Below the pieces are notes generated by a model. That model had not been told where the DNA came from, did not search any database, and was given only the letters and a program-made list of their open reading frames with translations. From Flavobacterium suaedae (GTDB taxonomy: Bacteria > Bacteroidota > Bacteroidia > Flavobacteriales > Flavobacteriaceae), in contig NZ_BMJE01000003.1 of the NCBI RefSeq assembly GCF_014642915.1, positions 461,821 to 525,820 on the forward strand: 64,000 nt of DNA, read 5' to 3'. The first letter of the stretch is position 1. Every line of letters begins with the position of its first letter. Below are positions 1 through 8,718 of this stretch, one piece after another. A program made the translations under genes and the position numbers.

Positions 1-1
1 G

Positions 2-2269
2 AAAGATATTTTATATGTAACTGTTTTTGAAGGCAGCGAAGAAGAAGGTGTTCCTTTTGACCAAGAGGCTTATGATATTTGGAAAGAATTAATAGATGAA
101 AGCCATATACTGTCAGGAAATAAAAAAGATAACTTTTGGGAAATGGGCGAGCAGGGACCATGCGGCCCTTGTTCGGAAATTCACGTAGATATACGTTCTG
201 CAGAAGAAAAAGCTCAAAAATCAGGTAGAGAGCTTATTAACGAAGACCACCCTCAAGTAGTTGAGATATGGAACATTGTATTTATGGAGTTTAACCGCAA
301 GGCGGATAAATCGCTGGTTAAATTAGCTAATAAACATATTGATACCGGTATGGGCTTCGAAAGGCTTTGTATGGTATTACAAAATGTAACGTCTAATTAC
401 GATACTGATGTATTTACTCCGTTAATAGAGAAAATTGAAAAACTAACGGGTAAAAAATATACCGTAAAAGCGAGTAACGAAACCGAAAAAAAAATAAACA
501 TAGCTATCCGTGTAATAGCTGACCACGTGCGTGCAGTTGCTTTTGCTATTGCTGACGGTCAGTTACCATCAAACAACGGAGCAGGCTATGTTATCCGAAG
601 AATATTAAGAAGAGCTATTCGTTACGGATTTACTTTCCTTGATAAGTCTGAACCGTTTATTTACGAATTGGTTTCTATACTAAGCGAGCAAATGGGCGAA
701 TTTTTCCCTGAAATAAAATCGCAGCAAGGCTTAGTTACCAATGTAATTAAAGAAGAGGAAATTTCATTTTTAAGAACATTAGAACAAGGCTTACAACTAC
801 TGGAAAATGTAGTTGCAGCAACCGAAGGCACAGAAGTTTCAGGTGCTAAAGCATTTGAATTATATGACACTTTTGGTTTCCCGGAAGACCTTACTGCTCT
901 TATTTTAAAAGAAAAAGGATACAGTTATAATAAAACTGAATTTGACGCAGAACTTAAAAAACAAAAAGACCGTTCTCGTGCTGCCGGTGAAATGTCTACT
1001 GACGACTGGAACATTATAGTTGACGGCAATACCGAAACTTTTGTAGGCTACGATCAATTGGAAAATGAGGTTAAAATTACGCGTTACCGCAAAGTAGAAT
1101 CGAAGAAAGACGGAGTACTTTATCAAATAGTTTTAGATAACACTCCTTTCTATCCGGAAGGTGGTGGTCAGGTTGGCGATAAAGGTACTTTATCATCTGC
1201 CAGCGAAACTATTGACGTTTTAGACACTAAAAAGGAAAACAACCTTATATTACATATCACTAAAAAACTACCTGAGAACACAAGTGCTACATTTACTGCA
1301 AAAGTAAACGATAGTTTACGCAGTAACACTGCGGCAAACCACAGTGCCACTCACCTATTACACCAGGCGTTACGTAGTGTGTTAGGTACTCACGTAGAAC
1401 AAAAAGGCTCACTTGTAGCACCTAATTACCTGCGTTTTGACTTTTCTCACTTCTCTAAAGTTACAGATGAAGAATTACAACAGGTAGAAGATTTTGTAAA
1501 TGCAAGAATACAGGAACATATTCCACTAATAGAACGCAGAAGTATTCCTTTTAAACAAGCTATTGAAGAAGGTGCTATGGCACTTTTCGGAGAGAAATAT
1601 GGCGATAATGTACGTGCAATTAAGTTTGGCAACAGTATGGAGCTTTGCGGCGGTATACACGTACAAAATACTGCCGATATTTGGTATTTTAAAATTACCG
1701 GAGAGAGTGCAGTTGCATCGGGTATTCGCCGTATAGAAGCAATTACAAATGAGGCTGTAAAAGAGTATTTCACTACTCAGGAAAATACCCTTAACGAAAT
1801 TAAAGCTTCACTTAAAAATCCGCAGGATACTTTAAAAGCAGTATCATCATTACAAGATGAGAATGCTAAGCTGAAAAAGCAAGTTGAGGCTTTACTTAAA
1901 GACAAAGCTAAAAACCTGAAAGGTGAACTTGCTAATGAAATGAAAGAAATAAACGGGGTTAAATTCTTGGCTAAACAAGTAGACCTTGATGCTGCCGGAG
2001 CAAAAGACCTTGTTTATGAACTGGGTAATTTAGGAGATAACCTATTCATTTTACTGGCAATTGTAAATAATGACAAACCAATGCTTACCTGTTACATATC
2101 TAAAGAACTGGTAGCAGAAAAAGGCTTAAATGCAGGGCAGGTAGTTCGTGAACTTGGTAAACACATACAAGGCGGTGGCGGAGGTCAACCTTTCTTTGCT
2201 ACAGCAGGAGGTAAAAATGTTGACGGTATTGATAATGCATTAAATGCAGCTAAAGATTATATTAAATAA
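2..2269 (+). CDS. alaS: Alanine--tRNA ligase (AlaRS), 5'-truncated by the window edge
   Basis: Charges tRNA-Ala with alanine in the cytosol. The reading frame is open from base 2, so the start and roughly the first hundred-odd residues lie outside the window; about 755 residues are present. The visible part covers the end of the class II catalytic core ([13 protein letters not shown]), the tRNA-recognition region ([14 protein letters not shown]), the editing domain with its zinc/catalytic motifs HSATHLLHQ and CGGIHV, and the C-terminal C-Ala domain with [14 protein letters not shown]. These motifs are diagnostic of the family. A strong terminator follows about 30 bases after the stop. No frameshift is seen. 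Confidence 0.98.
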   Translation, partial: KDILYVTVFEGSEEEGVPFDQEAYDIWKELIDESHILSGNKKDNFWEMGEQGPCGPCSEIHVDIRSAEEKAQKSGRELINEDHPQVVEIWNIVFMEFNRKADKSLVKLANKHIDTGMGFERLCMVLQNVTSNYDTDVFTPLIEKIEKLTGKKYTVKASNETEKKINIAIRVIADHVRAVAFAIADGQLPSNNGAGYVIRRILRRAIRYGFTFLDKSEPFIYELVSILSEQMGEFFPEIKSQQGLVTNVIKEEEISFLRTLEQGLQLLENVVAATEGTEVSGAKAFELYDTFGFPEDLTALILKEKGYSYNKTEFDAELKKQKDRSRAAGEMSTDDWNIIVDGNTETFVGYDQLENEVKITRYRKVESKKDGVLYQIVLDNTPFYPEGGGQVGDKGTLSSASETIDVLDTKKENNLILHITKKLPENTSATFTAKVNDSLRSNTAANHSATHLLHQALRSVLGTHVEQKGSLVAPNYLRFDFSHFSKVTDEELQQVEDFVNARIQEHIPLIERRSIPFKQAIEEGAMALFGEKYGDNVRAIKFGNSMELCGGIHVQNTADIWYFKITGESAVASGIRRIEAITNEAVKEYFTTQENTLNEIKASLKNPQDTLKAVSSLQDENAKLKKQVEALLKDKAKNLKGELANEMKEINGVKFLAKQVDLDAAGAKDLVYELGNLGDNLFILLAIVNNDKPMLTCYISKELVAEKGLNAGQVVRELGKHIQGGGGGQPFFATAGGKNVDGIDNALNAAKDYIK

Positions 2270-2300
2270 AACTATTTTAGTAGATAAATCTTATCAAAAT

Positions 2301-2330
2301 AAAAAAGCGCAATTAAAATTGCGCTTTTTT
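2301..2330 (+). terminator. Intrinsic terminator after alaS
   Basis: An A-run, a perfect stem of AAGCGCAATT type closing on a very short loop, and a T6 run give a classical rho-independent terminator about 32 bases downstream of the alaS stop. Confidence 0.9.
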
Positions 2331-2346
2331 ATTTGTAAGAATAGTC

Positions 2347-2354
2347 TATATTTG
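2347..2354 (+). promoter_or_regulatory. Bacteroidota -7 element for the lipoprotein gene
   Basis: TATATTTG matches the Bacteroidota -7 consensus TAnnTTTG and lies 36 bases before the ATG at 2391. No upstream TTG sits at the usual 17-23-base spacing, so only the -7 half is supported. Confidence 0.5.
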
Positions 2355-2390
2355 CGCATTAAATTTTCAAAAAATTCAAAAAACTAATCA

Positions 2391-3146
2391 ATGAAAAAAA
2401 TTTTCTCAATGGCAGCTATTGCGCTGTTTACGATGACCTCATGCTCTGATGACGATAGTTCATCTACTAACCCGGATAGTAATCTTGTACTTCCTAAAAA
2501 AATGGTTACCATAATTGATGGAGAAACCGTTACTACTGATTACACTTACAATGGTAACAAATTAGTATCTGCTGTTTCTACTGATGGTGAGCTTCAAGAA
2601 TATACTTACAGCGGAGATAAAATCACAGAATGTGAAACATCTTACAATGGAGCACTTGAACAAAGAGATGTATACACATACGACGGGGATAACCTTACAA
2701 TGTTTAAGATGTATTTATATGATGAAGAAGGAGCAATAGATTTTATTAGCAAAAATGAATATACATATAATGCCGACGGAACTATATCAATAATTATGTA
2801 TCACAATTATTCAAATGGAGGAAATGAAGAATACATAATATATGACCAAGGTGTAATTACATTTAACAATGGAAACCTTGTATCATATATGGGTGACTCT
2901 GATGACGAAGTATATACATTTGATGATAAAAATTCAGTAACTAAAAATATAGCATCTAACTATTATATGGCACTTGCTTTTATAGAAGGTGGTGTAAATA
3001 ATATTCTGACTGATACATATAGTATAAATGATGTAGTAGACTATATGGCTACTTCAGTTTATACATACAATAGTAACAATTATCCTGTAACTGAAGTAAT
3101 GACATATGGTGAAGAAACTGAAACTTATCAGTATTTCTACGAATAA
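2391..3146 (+). CDS. Surface-type lipoprotein with YD-like repeats, function unknown
   Basis: 251 residues. The N terminus is a lipoprotein signal peptide with the lipidated Cys at about residue 18, followed at once by SDDDSS; an acidic run after the Cys is the signal known to send Bacteroidota lipoproteins to the outer-membrane surface, so surface exposure is inferred. The body consists of loosely repeated blocks built on TYNGNKL / YTYSGDKI / YTYDGDNL / YTYNADG, resembling short YD-type beta-hairpin repeats found in wall-associated proteins. It has its own promoter and a terminator on each side, so it is monocistronic. No catalytic motif is recognised and the function is unknown. Confidence 0.8.
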   Translation: MKKIFSMAAIALFTMTSCSDDDSSSTNPDSNLVLPKKMVTIIDGETVTTDYTYNGNKLVSAVSTDGELQEYTYSGDKITECETSYNGALEQRDVYTYDGDNLTMFKMYLYDEEGAIDFISKNEYTYNADGTISIIMYHNYSNGGNEEYIIYDQGVITFNNGNLVSYMGDSDDEVYTFDDKNSVTKNIASNYYMALAFIEGGVNNILTDTYSINDVVDYMATSVYTYNSNNYPVTEVMTYGEETETYQYFYE

Positions 3147-3166
3147 CAATAGTATAAGTTATCATG

Positions 3167-3200
3167 AAAAAGCCTCTTTTATAAAAGGGGCTTTTTTATT
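3167..3200 (+). terminator. Intrinsic terminator after the lipoprotein gene
   Basis: AAAAAGCC.CTTTTATAAAAG.GGCTTTTTT forms a hairpin with a T-run, about 20 bases after the stop at 3146. Confidence 0.85.
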
Positions 3201-3221
3201 TACCTTTACTCAAAAATAATT

Positions 3222-4178
3222 ATGCAATTCACAACCCAAATACCTATTAAAAAGAATGACAACCCGATTGGGTACAACTCTCAAATAGTGTCTTTGGGTT
3301 CTTGTTTTGCAGTCAATATAGGGCAAAAATTTGATTATTTTAAATTCAAAAATGTAACCAACCCATTTGGCATACTTTTTAACCCTAAAGCTTTAGAGAA
3401 AGTTATTGGCTTTGCTGTAAATAATAAAACATTTACCGAAGCCAATATTTTTTCCCATAATGAAAGATGGCATTGTTTTGATGTGCATAGTGATTTAAGT
3501 GATACAAATAAAGAAGTATTACTTAACAACCTCAACCAAGCTACAGCAACATTAAACACCACACTAAAAGAAGCCAGTCATATCACTATTACTTTAGGTA
3601 CAGCATGGGTGTACCGCAATAATGAATCAACAGAACTGGTAGCTAATTGCCATAAAGTACCACAAAAGCAATTCAGTAAAGAGTTATTAAGTGTTGAGGT
3701 TATAAAAAATAGTCTGAAAAACATACTTTCTCAAATCAACAGTATTAACACTAATGCACAGATTATTTTTACTATTTCACCTGTAAGGCATACTAAAGAC
3801 GGCTTTACGGAAAACCAATGGAGTAAAGCTAACCTTATAAGTGCAGTATATGAGGTTTTAGCAAATTCTCCTGTAAAAAATAATACTTCTTACTTCCCTT
3901 CGTATGAAATTATGATGGATGAATTACGTGATTATAGGTTTTATGCCGAAGATATGATTCACCCGAATGCTACAGCTATAAATTATATTTGGGAACGCTT
4001 TACTGAAACAAATATAGCACCGGAAGCAATCGGCACTATGAAAGAGGTTGATGCCATACAAAAAGGACTACAACACAGGTCTTTCAACCCAGATTCGGAA
4101 CAACACAAAGTATTTCTTTCAAAACTACACGAACGCGCAGATAAATTAAATAAACAATACCCGCATATTACTTTTTAG
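3222..4178 (+). CDS. GSCFA domain-containing protein
   Basis: 318 residues. The family-naming motif is present near residue 27 (SLGSCFAVNIG), followed by the conserved NPFGILFNP. GSCFA proteins are an SGNH-hydrolase-like group common in Bacteroidota; their substrate is not established. ITLGTAWVY and a late MIHPNATA block resemble the later SGNH/GDSL conserved blocks, the latter with a possible catalytic Asp/His pair (AEDMIHPN), which is inference. No signal peptide is seen, so it is probably cytosolic. It follows a terminator and has a near-consensus -7 box (TACCTTTA) about 14 bases upstream. Its stop codon overlaps the end of the convergent gene by 4 bases. Confidence 0.9.
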   Translation: MQFTTQIPIKKNDNPIGYNSQIVSLGSCFAVNIGQKFDYFKFKNVTNPFGILFNPKALEKVIGFAVNNKTFTEANIFSHNERWHCFDVHSDLSDTNKEVLLNNLNQATATLNTTLKEASHITITLGTAWVYRNNESTELVANCHKVPQKQFSKELLSVEVIKNSLKNILSQINSINTNAQIIFTISPVRHTKDGFTENQWSKANLISAVYEVLANSPVKNNTSYFPSYEIMMDELRDYRFYAEDMIHPNATAINYIWERFTETNIAPEAIGTMKEVDAIQKGLQHRSFNPDSEQHKVFLSKLHERADKLNKQYPHITF

Positions 4179-4702
4179 TCTGTTTCTTTTTCTATAAGTC
4201 TATTGGATTCTCTAAAAGCACTTATTAATTCTTGGGTACATATATCCTTTTTATCATTATTAGCGTAAAAAACTTTGAGTATTAACACTTCATTTCTATT
4301 CCAAATATAGTCTTCCATATATTCAGTATTCATCGGAGGATAAAAAACAACAGGAAATTTTGGATAGAATGAAGAAAGGACTGACCAGAATCTACCTTTG
4401 AAAACAATTTCATCATCTGCCATAATTACAAAAGGAACTCCATTACTGAGGTCTATTTCCAAATTGTCAACTTTTTTAACTGCTGCAGAATCGAGAATGA
4501 GTTGGTTATTTCTTATGTCCAGTACTTTTATTTCACTATCAATTATAAAAGGTTCATCCATTGAGTCTTCAAACTCAACATTAAAGTCTTCTTCTAAAAG
4601 CTCATTAACTTTACTTTTTAATAAGTAAATTTCAATTACAGGTTCTTCCTTTTTACACCCAAAACAAATCAGTAGTAACACTAAGTAGTATAAATACTTC
4701 AT
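4175..4702 (-). CDS. Small hypothetical lipoprotein
   Basis: 175 residues from the ATG at 4702. The frame stays open to 4750, but the internal start puts a clean lipoprotein signal (MKYLYYLVLLLICFGC) first with the lipidated Cys at residue 16, so it is preferred. After the Cys comes KKEE, then a mainly acidic soluble domain with alternating hydrophobic strands. No family is recognised. It converges on the GSCFA gene (4-base overlap) and is divergent from the GbsR-type regulator; its upstream region overlaps that regulator's promoter zone, so co-regulation is possible but unproven. Confidence 0.72.
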   Translation of the reverse strand: MKYLYYLVLLLICFGCKKEEPVIEIYLLKSKVNELLEEDFNVEFEDSMDEPFIIDSEIKVLDIRNNQLILDSAAVKKVDNLEIDLSNGVPFVIMADDEIVFKGRFWSVLSSFYPKFPVVFYPPMNTEYMEDYIWNRNEVLILKVFYANNDKKDICTQELISAFRESNRLIEKETD

Positions 4703-4757
4703 AAAGTAAATTTTATCAAATATATTTATTAACGAAACTAGCCCTAACAAAATTATA

Positions 4758-4775
4758 TTTCAAAAATATTTGAAA
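4758..4775. promoter_or_regulatory. Candidate operator 1 (TTTCAA-N6-TTGAAA)
   Basis: A 6-bp perfect inverted repeat with a 6-base spacer overlaps the -33 TTG of the regulator's promoter. The same half-sites and spacer recur at 5329-5346 in front of the next operon. This is the arrangement expected of an autoregulated winged-helix repressor; binding is inferred. Confidence 0.55.
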
Positions 4776-4799
4776 ATTCAAAAAGTTATTATACATTTG
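4769..4799 (+). promoter_or_regulatory. Promoter of the GbsR-type regulator gene
   Basis: TTTG at 4769-4772, a 19-base spacer and TACATTTG at 4792-4799 match the Bacteroidota TTG-N19-TAnnTTTG promoter. The -7 box ends only 4 bases before the ATG at 4804, so the transcript is predicted to be leaderless or nearly so. Confidence 0.72.
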
Positions 4800-4803
4800 A
4801 ACT

Positions 4804-5310
4804 ATGGAATTTAACGAAGCGAAAAATAAATTTGTTCAAACATGGGGAGCATTAGGTTCGCAGTGGGGTATTAATAAAACCATGGCGCAAATACATGCGC
4901 TGTTAATGGTATCGCCCGAGCCACTTTCTATGGAGGACATTATGGAAGAGCTTCAAATTTCCAGAGGTAATGCCAGCATGAACCTTCGTGCATTAATGGA
5001 TTGGGGAATTATATATAAAGAGTATAAACCCGGAGAGCGTAAGGAATTCTTTATTGCGGAAAAAGACTTAGACGAGCTCGCTGTAAAAATCGCACAGGAA
5101 CGCAGTAAAAGAGAAATAAAACCGGCGCTGAAAGTCCTGAAAGATGTTTCTACAGGAGTAAAAGAAGATAAATCGAAAGAAGCAAAACATTTTGCAGAGC
5201 AAACTTCTAAGTTGTACGACTTTGTACTAAAAGCGGATAACATGATTGAAAAAGTAACTGAAATGAAAGAAAACTGGATTAGTCGTTTAGTTATGAAAAT
5301 AATGAAGTAA
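4804..5310 (+). CDS. GbsR/MarR-family transcriptional regulator
   Basis: 168 residues, a normal length for flavobacterial GbsR-like proteins. The N terminus (EAKNKFVQTWGALGSQWG, KTMAQIHALL) and the winged-helix core (MEDIMEELQISRGNASMNL, then LMDWGIIYKEYKPGERKEFF) are characteristic; a helical C-terminal half probably dimerises. GbsR itself controls choline/betaine genes in Bacillus, but no such genes are nearby, so the ligand is unknown. The gene sits 70 bases upstream of a four-gene operon, and both have the TTTCAA-N6-TTGAAA palindrome upstream. Autoregulation plus control of that operon is the natural inference. Confidence 0.9.
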   Translation: MEFNEAKNKFVQTWGALGSQWGINKTMAQIHALLMVSPEPLSMEDIMEELQISRGNASMNLRALMDWGIIYKEYKPGERKEFFIAEKDLDELAVKIAQERSKREIKPALKVLKDVSTGVKEDKSKEAKHFAEQTSKLYDFVLKADNMIEKVTEMKENWISRLVMKIMK

Positions 5311-5328
5311 AATTTTTTTAATTATATA

Positions 5329-5346
5329 TTTCAATATTTTTTGAAA
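5329..5346. promoter_or_regulatory. Candidate operator 2 (TTTCAA-N6-TTGAAA)
   Basis: Same half-sites and same 6-base spacer as the palindrome at 4758-4775, here about 35 bases before the ATG at 5381. As in the first copy, the right arm supplies a TTG that could be the -33 element. No good TAnnTTTG follows it, so the promoter itself is uncertain. Confidence 0.5.
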
Positions 5347-5380
5347 GTTTTATAATTACAAACTATTTAATAAAAGCAAT

Positions 5381-5701
5381 ATGAACTCATTAGAACGTAC
5401 CAATACATTTTTTGTAGGTTTCCCAATACTTCTCGGAATATTAGGCTTTGCATTCCCCCAACTATGGGGAATTGCTGCGGTATTTACAATATTAACGGGA
5501 GGGTTTCAGGTAATCGCAGCTATAGCTTGCACCATTATTAAAAGTTTTAAAAATACTCCTTTAATAATTTACTGGATTCTAACAATACTATTCTTTGTTA
5601 TGTGGCACTTAACAAACTGGTGGTGGATATGGTTCCTACCCTCATTTCTTGCTATATATTTTACAATAATCCTTCATTACATAAAAATAGACGAATCATG
5701 A
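5381..5701 (+). CDS. Small integral membrane protein, unknown function
   Basis: 106 residues, almost entirely hydrophobic, with about three to four membrane segments (FFVGFPILLGILGFAFP, WGIAAVFTILTGG, IIYWILTILFFVMW, WIWFLPSFLAIYFTII). No known domain is recognised. It is the first gene of an operon whose next start codon overlaps this stop as ATGA (5698-5701), indicating translational coupling to the DCC-family protein. A candidate GbsR operator lies upstream. Its role is presumably in the membrane with the two other membrane proteins of the operon. Confidence 0.8.
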   Translation: MNSLERTNTFFVGFPILLGILGFAFPQLWGIAAVFTILTGGFQVIAAIACTIIKSFKNTPLIIYWILTILFFVMWHLTNWWWIWFLPSFLAIYFTIILHYIKIDES

Positions 5702-6516
5702 AAACACTCGCCAACCAAACACTATTATATGATGAAGACTGTCCTTTATGCCAGGCATATACAGATGCTTTTGTAAAAACCGGAATGCTTGATGAAAAAG
5801 GAAGAAAGCCTTACGCTGATTTAAACGAAAATGAACTCACTTTTGTTAACAAGGAAAATGCAGTCAACGAAATAGCCTTGATCGACAGAGAAAATAACAC
5901 TGTTACGTATGGGGTTGACAGTCTGTTAAAAGTTATTGGTTATTCTTTCCCGACAATAAGCAAAATTGGTAATATAAAACCTGTAAAGTATTTACTTAAA
6001 AAACTGTACTCACTTGTTTCTTACAATCGTAAAGTTATTGTGCCTGGGAAGAGTAATAATAGCGAATTGCAGTGCACTCCCAGTTTTAATTATCGTTACA
6101 GATTTATATACATGCTTTTTGCTACTATGGTAACAGCAGTAACGCTTTTCTATTACAGTACATTATTACCAATAGTTCCTAAAGGCAATTTTAGCAGGGA
6201 AGTAATTTTAGCTGTAGGACAAATGGCTTTTCAGGCAATATTCCTGATAAAGCACGACAATAAAACCATACTAAACTATTTGGGCAATGTAATAACGGTT
6301 TCACTTATAGGTTCATTAATACTATTGCCTGTTTTATTAATTAATAGCTTTATGATATTACCCGAAGTAATCAATTTAGTTTGGTTTGGCATAACAGTAC
6401 TAATAATGTTTACCGAACACTATCGCAGGGTTAAAGTGCTACAACTACCCGGTTACTTATGCTTTACATGGGTAGCTTACCGCCTACTGGCCTTACCTCT
6501 AATCTTAAATTTATGA
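5698..6516 (+). CDS. DCC-family (DUF393) thiol-disulfide-type protein with membrane domain
   Basis: 272 residues from the ATG at 5698, chosen because it overlaps the upstream stop as ATGA and begins just before the domain; the longer open frame back to 5602 lies inside the upstream gene. Residues ~5-110 are the DCC domain, with the naming motif YDEDCPLCQAY holding the CxxC pair. The C-terminal half has about four hydrophobic segments (for example MLFATMVTAVTLFYY and LIGSLILLPVLLINSFMILP). DCC proteins are thioredoxin-fold-like, but their redox partners are generally unknown. The coupled membrane genes and the epimerase suggest a shared membrane-associated process. Confidence 0.85.
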   Translation: MKTLANQTLLYDEDCPLCQAYTDAFVKTGMLDEKGRKPYADLNENELTFVNKENAVNEIALIDRENNTVTYGVDSLLKVIGYSFPTISKIGNIKPVKYLLKKLYSLVSYNRKVIVPGKSNNSELQCTPSFNYRYRFIYMLFATMVTAVTLFYYSTLLPIVPKGNFSREVILAVGQMAFQAIFLIKHDNKTILNYLGNVITVSLIGSLILLPVLLINSFMILPEVINLVWFGITVLIMFTEHYRRVKVLQLPGYLCFTWVAYRLLALPLILNL

Positions 6517-6872
6517 CTATGAAAGCACTACATAAAATCAACATTGTTGCTTTAGCGATTACTTTACTACTATACTTCACTGTATACCTAGGCATGTGCG
6601 CACAAGTTTTACTAGGTGTCATACAATTAGTAATCGCTTCTATAATAAGTCTTTATTATTCAGACAGATTAAGTCAAAAACTGAAAAAGAACATAAAAAT
6701 ATACTGGATATTAGTAGGCACCAGTTTAGTTATGGCATATATATTTTGGACTTATTTTAAATATAATGACTTTTTAATAGTCACTCTGTTTGTGATACCA
6801 ATGTTAATAGCATGCTATTTTGCTTACCTAACCTATAAAATTACGCAATATTTAATTACATCATCGAAATGA
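6513..6872 (+). CDS. Small integral membrane protein, unknown function
   Basis: 119 residues from the ATG at 6513, which overlaps the upstream stop as ATGA; a second ATG two codons later (6519) is equally possible. The open frame from 6459 lies inside the preceding gene and is rejected. There are about four membrane segments (IVALAITLLLYFTVYLGMCA, LGVIQLVIASIISLYY, IYWILVGTSLVMAYIF, FLIVTLFVIPMLIACYFAYL). No family is recognised. Its stop overlaps the next ATG (6869), continuing the chain of coupled genes. Confidence 0.78.
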   Translation: MTMKALHKINIVALAITLLLYFTVYLGMCAQVLLGVIQLVIASIISLYYSDRLSQKLKKNIKIYWILVGTSLVMAYIFWTYFKYNDFLIVTLFVIPMLIACYFAYLTYKITQYLITSSK

Positions 6873-7771
6873 AAAAACTAATCATAGCAGGAGGAACAGG
6901 GTTTTTAGGTGAAGTACTCATCAATTACTTTAAAGAAAAAGCGAGTGAGATTGTAGTGCTTACAAGAAGCAAAAAGAATAACTACGATACTATTCGCTAT
7001 ATATATTGGGATGCCCAAAGTTTAACAGGTTGGGAAAAAGAACTGGAAGGTGCTGATGTACTTATTAATCTCGCAGGTAAATCTGTAGATTGTAGGTATA
7101 ACGAGCGTAATAAAAGTGAAATAATGGCTTCGCGGGTAAATAGTACTTCTATATTAAATAAAGCTGTTTTGCAGTGTAGCACACCACCAAAACATTGGCT
7201 TAACTCATCTACAGCCACAATATACCGTCATAGCGAGGACAAACAAATGGATGAAGTAAACGGCGAAATAGGTCACGACTTCTCTATGAATGTTGCTAAG
7301 GTTTGGGAACGTACTTTTTTCCAGACCAAAACGCCTGACACGCTTAAAACTGCTTTACGAACTTCAATTGTTTTAGGCAAAAACGGAGGAGCTTACCCTA
7401 TGATTAAAAAACTGACTCAACTGGGGTTTGGTGGTAAACAGGGCAGCGGCAACCAATATGTAAGCTGGATTCATGAATATGACTTTGCTCGTGCTGTAGC
7501 ATTTATAATTAATCAAAAAATCGAGGGTGTTATAAATGTAGTATCCCCTACTCCTGTTCGTAATCGTGAATTTATGAAAACAATACAACATCGTGTAAAA
7601 ATACCTTTTGGTATTCCTATAAGCAAAACACTATTAGAGATAGGTGCTAAAATTATAGGTACAGAAACCGAATTGGTTTTAAAAAGCCGAAATGTAATCC
7701 CGGCACGACTACAAAACGAAGGGTTTGAGTTTAAGTATAACACTGTACAAAAAGCACTCGTGGACCTATAG
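6869..7771 (+). CDS. TIGR01777 / SDR39U1-type NAD-dependent epimerase
   Basis: 300 residues, the usual length. The N-terminal Rossmann motif is GGTGFLGEVL, followed by the family blocks ADVLINLAGKSVDCRYNERNK, LNSSTATIYRH and RTSIVLGKNGGAYPMIKK, and a C-terminal substrate-side domain. TIGR01777 proteins are atypical short-chain dehydrogenases/epimerases of unknown substrate. It is the last gene of the ATGA-coupled operon. Its stop overlaps the convergent UbiA-like gene by 6 bases. Co-occurrence with a DCC protein suggests that the two act on one pathway, but nothing in the sequence names it. Confidence 0.93.
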   Translation: MKKLIIAGGTGFLGEVLINYFKEKASEIVVLTRSKKNNYDTIRYIYWDAQSLTGWEKELEGADVLINLAGKSVDCRYNERNKSEIMASRVNSTSILNKAVLQCSTPPKHWLNSSTATIYRHSEDKQMDEVNGEIGHDFSMNVAKVWERTFFQTKTPDTLKTALRTSIVLGKNGGAYPMIKKLTQLGFGGKQGSGNQYVSWIHEYDFARAVAFIINQKIEGVINVVSPTPVRNREFMKTIQHRVKIPFGIPISKTLLEIGAKIIGTETELVLKSRNVIPARLQNEGFEFKYNTVQKALVDL

Positions 7772-8584
7772 TTTGTCTGAGAAAAACACCAACACTAACC
7801 AAAAAACAGGTATGCTTTCTACCCAAAACAAAGTGTAATATTTAGGGCGTTCAGGGGTGGCAAAAATGGTAAACAAAGCTGTAACAGTAATTAAAATTAC
7901 ATTAACCATTAGCTGTTTTATATCTACTTCAGTTTTAAAAAATTCTAAGCAATAAAAAACAGCTAAAAGTATAAGGTTTAAAAACTTAGTCTTTTTAACC
8001 CCTATTTTTTGCGGAACGGTCATTAACAGCGGGTCATCATCTTTTGAATCAATAATTTCAAAAATTAATATCAATATTATTACCAGTAAAAACCGCTGAA
8101 AAAATTTTAGTAGCACATCTGCGCCTATAGCAACATCTGCATTTAACAATGGTAATAAGGTTGTAATACCCGCCCAGCATAGAGCAACCATATATATTTT
8201 TATGCCTGTCCAGTTTCGCATATTTTTCTTATTCGGAAAAAAAGGAACGGTATATAACAGGGTAAGCGCAAAAAACACAATACTCCAAACTTGGGTACGG
8301 CGTTCAAGCAGTAAAAAACATATTCCTGAAACTAGTATAGCTAAAACACTAAGCCCTGTTATAATTTTAAGTTGAGTACCTATAGGCTTTTTATAACGAA
8401 AATAACTTTCGTATTTCACAAAGTTATATCCTGCTATAGTCCCGAAAAAAGCAAAACCTGCCACAGGTAAAGAGAACGGCAGTTTAAAAGTATGAAGCGT
8501 CATTAAAGTTAATGCCAAAACAGCGAAGGCTACATGAACACTGCCATGTATATAAATACTAAATAACTGCTTTAACCACTTCAT
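7766..8584 (-). CDS. UbiA-like multi-pass membrane protein (prenyltransferase superfamily, degenerate)
   Basis: 272 residues with eight to nine hydrophobic segments, the size and topology of UbiA-type prenyltransferases. The second Asp-rich region is recognisable (FEIIDSKDDDPLLMTVPQKIG, compare D...D followed by T.P...G in the family). The first Asp-rich motif, which in active enzymes binds diphosphate through magnesium, is replaced by GYNFVKYESYFRYKKP, which lacks the Asp triad. It may therefore be inactive or use another substrate. It is divergent from gcvP and convergent with the epimerase. Confidence 0.62.
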   Translation of the reverse strand: MKWLKQLFSIYIHGSVHVAFAVLALTLMTLHTFKLPFSLPVAGFAFFGTIAGYNFVKYESYFRYKKPIGTQLKIITGLSVLAILVSGICFLLLERRTQVWSIVFFALTLLYTVPFFPNKKNMRNWTGIKIYMVALCWAGITTLLPLLNADVAIGADVLLKFFQRFLLVIILILIFEIIDSKDDDPLLMTVPQKIGVKKTKFLNLILLAVFYCLEFFKTEVDIKQLMVNVILITVTALFTIFATPERPKYYTLFWVESIPVFWLVLVFFSDKL

Positions 8585-8681
8585 CGCGTAAAAATAATTA
8601 ATCTGTTAATAGTAAAAGCTATATAATAACAATTTCACAAAATCCAGCTTACAAAAACACTTAAAATTAGATAGAAATAGT

Positions 8682-8689
8682 TACTTTTG
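8682..8689 (+). promoter_or_regulatory. Bacteroidota -7 element for gcvP
   Basis: TACTTTTG matches TAnnTTTG and lies 29 bases before the gcvP ATG at 8719. No well-placed upstream TTG is seen. The leader is too short for a glycine riboswitch. Confidence 0.55.
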
Positions 8690-8718
8690 TGCCACTAAAA
8701 ACAACGCAGTAAATATAC

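Noticed and set aside
1447..1773. 108-residue open frame on the minus strand inside alaS
   Set aside because: Shadow of a highly conserved gene on the opposite strand; no family features.
8585..8718. Possible glycine riboswitch before gcvP
   Set aside because: The leader after the -7 box is only about 25 bases, too short for any glycine aptamer, and no aptamer core motifs are seen.
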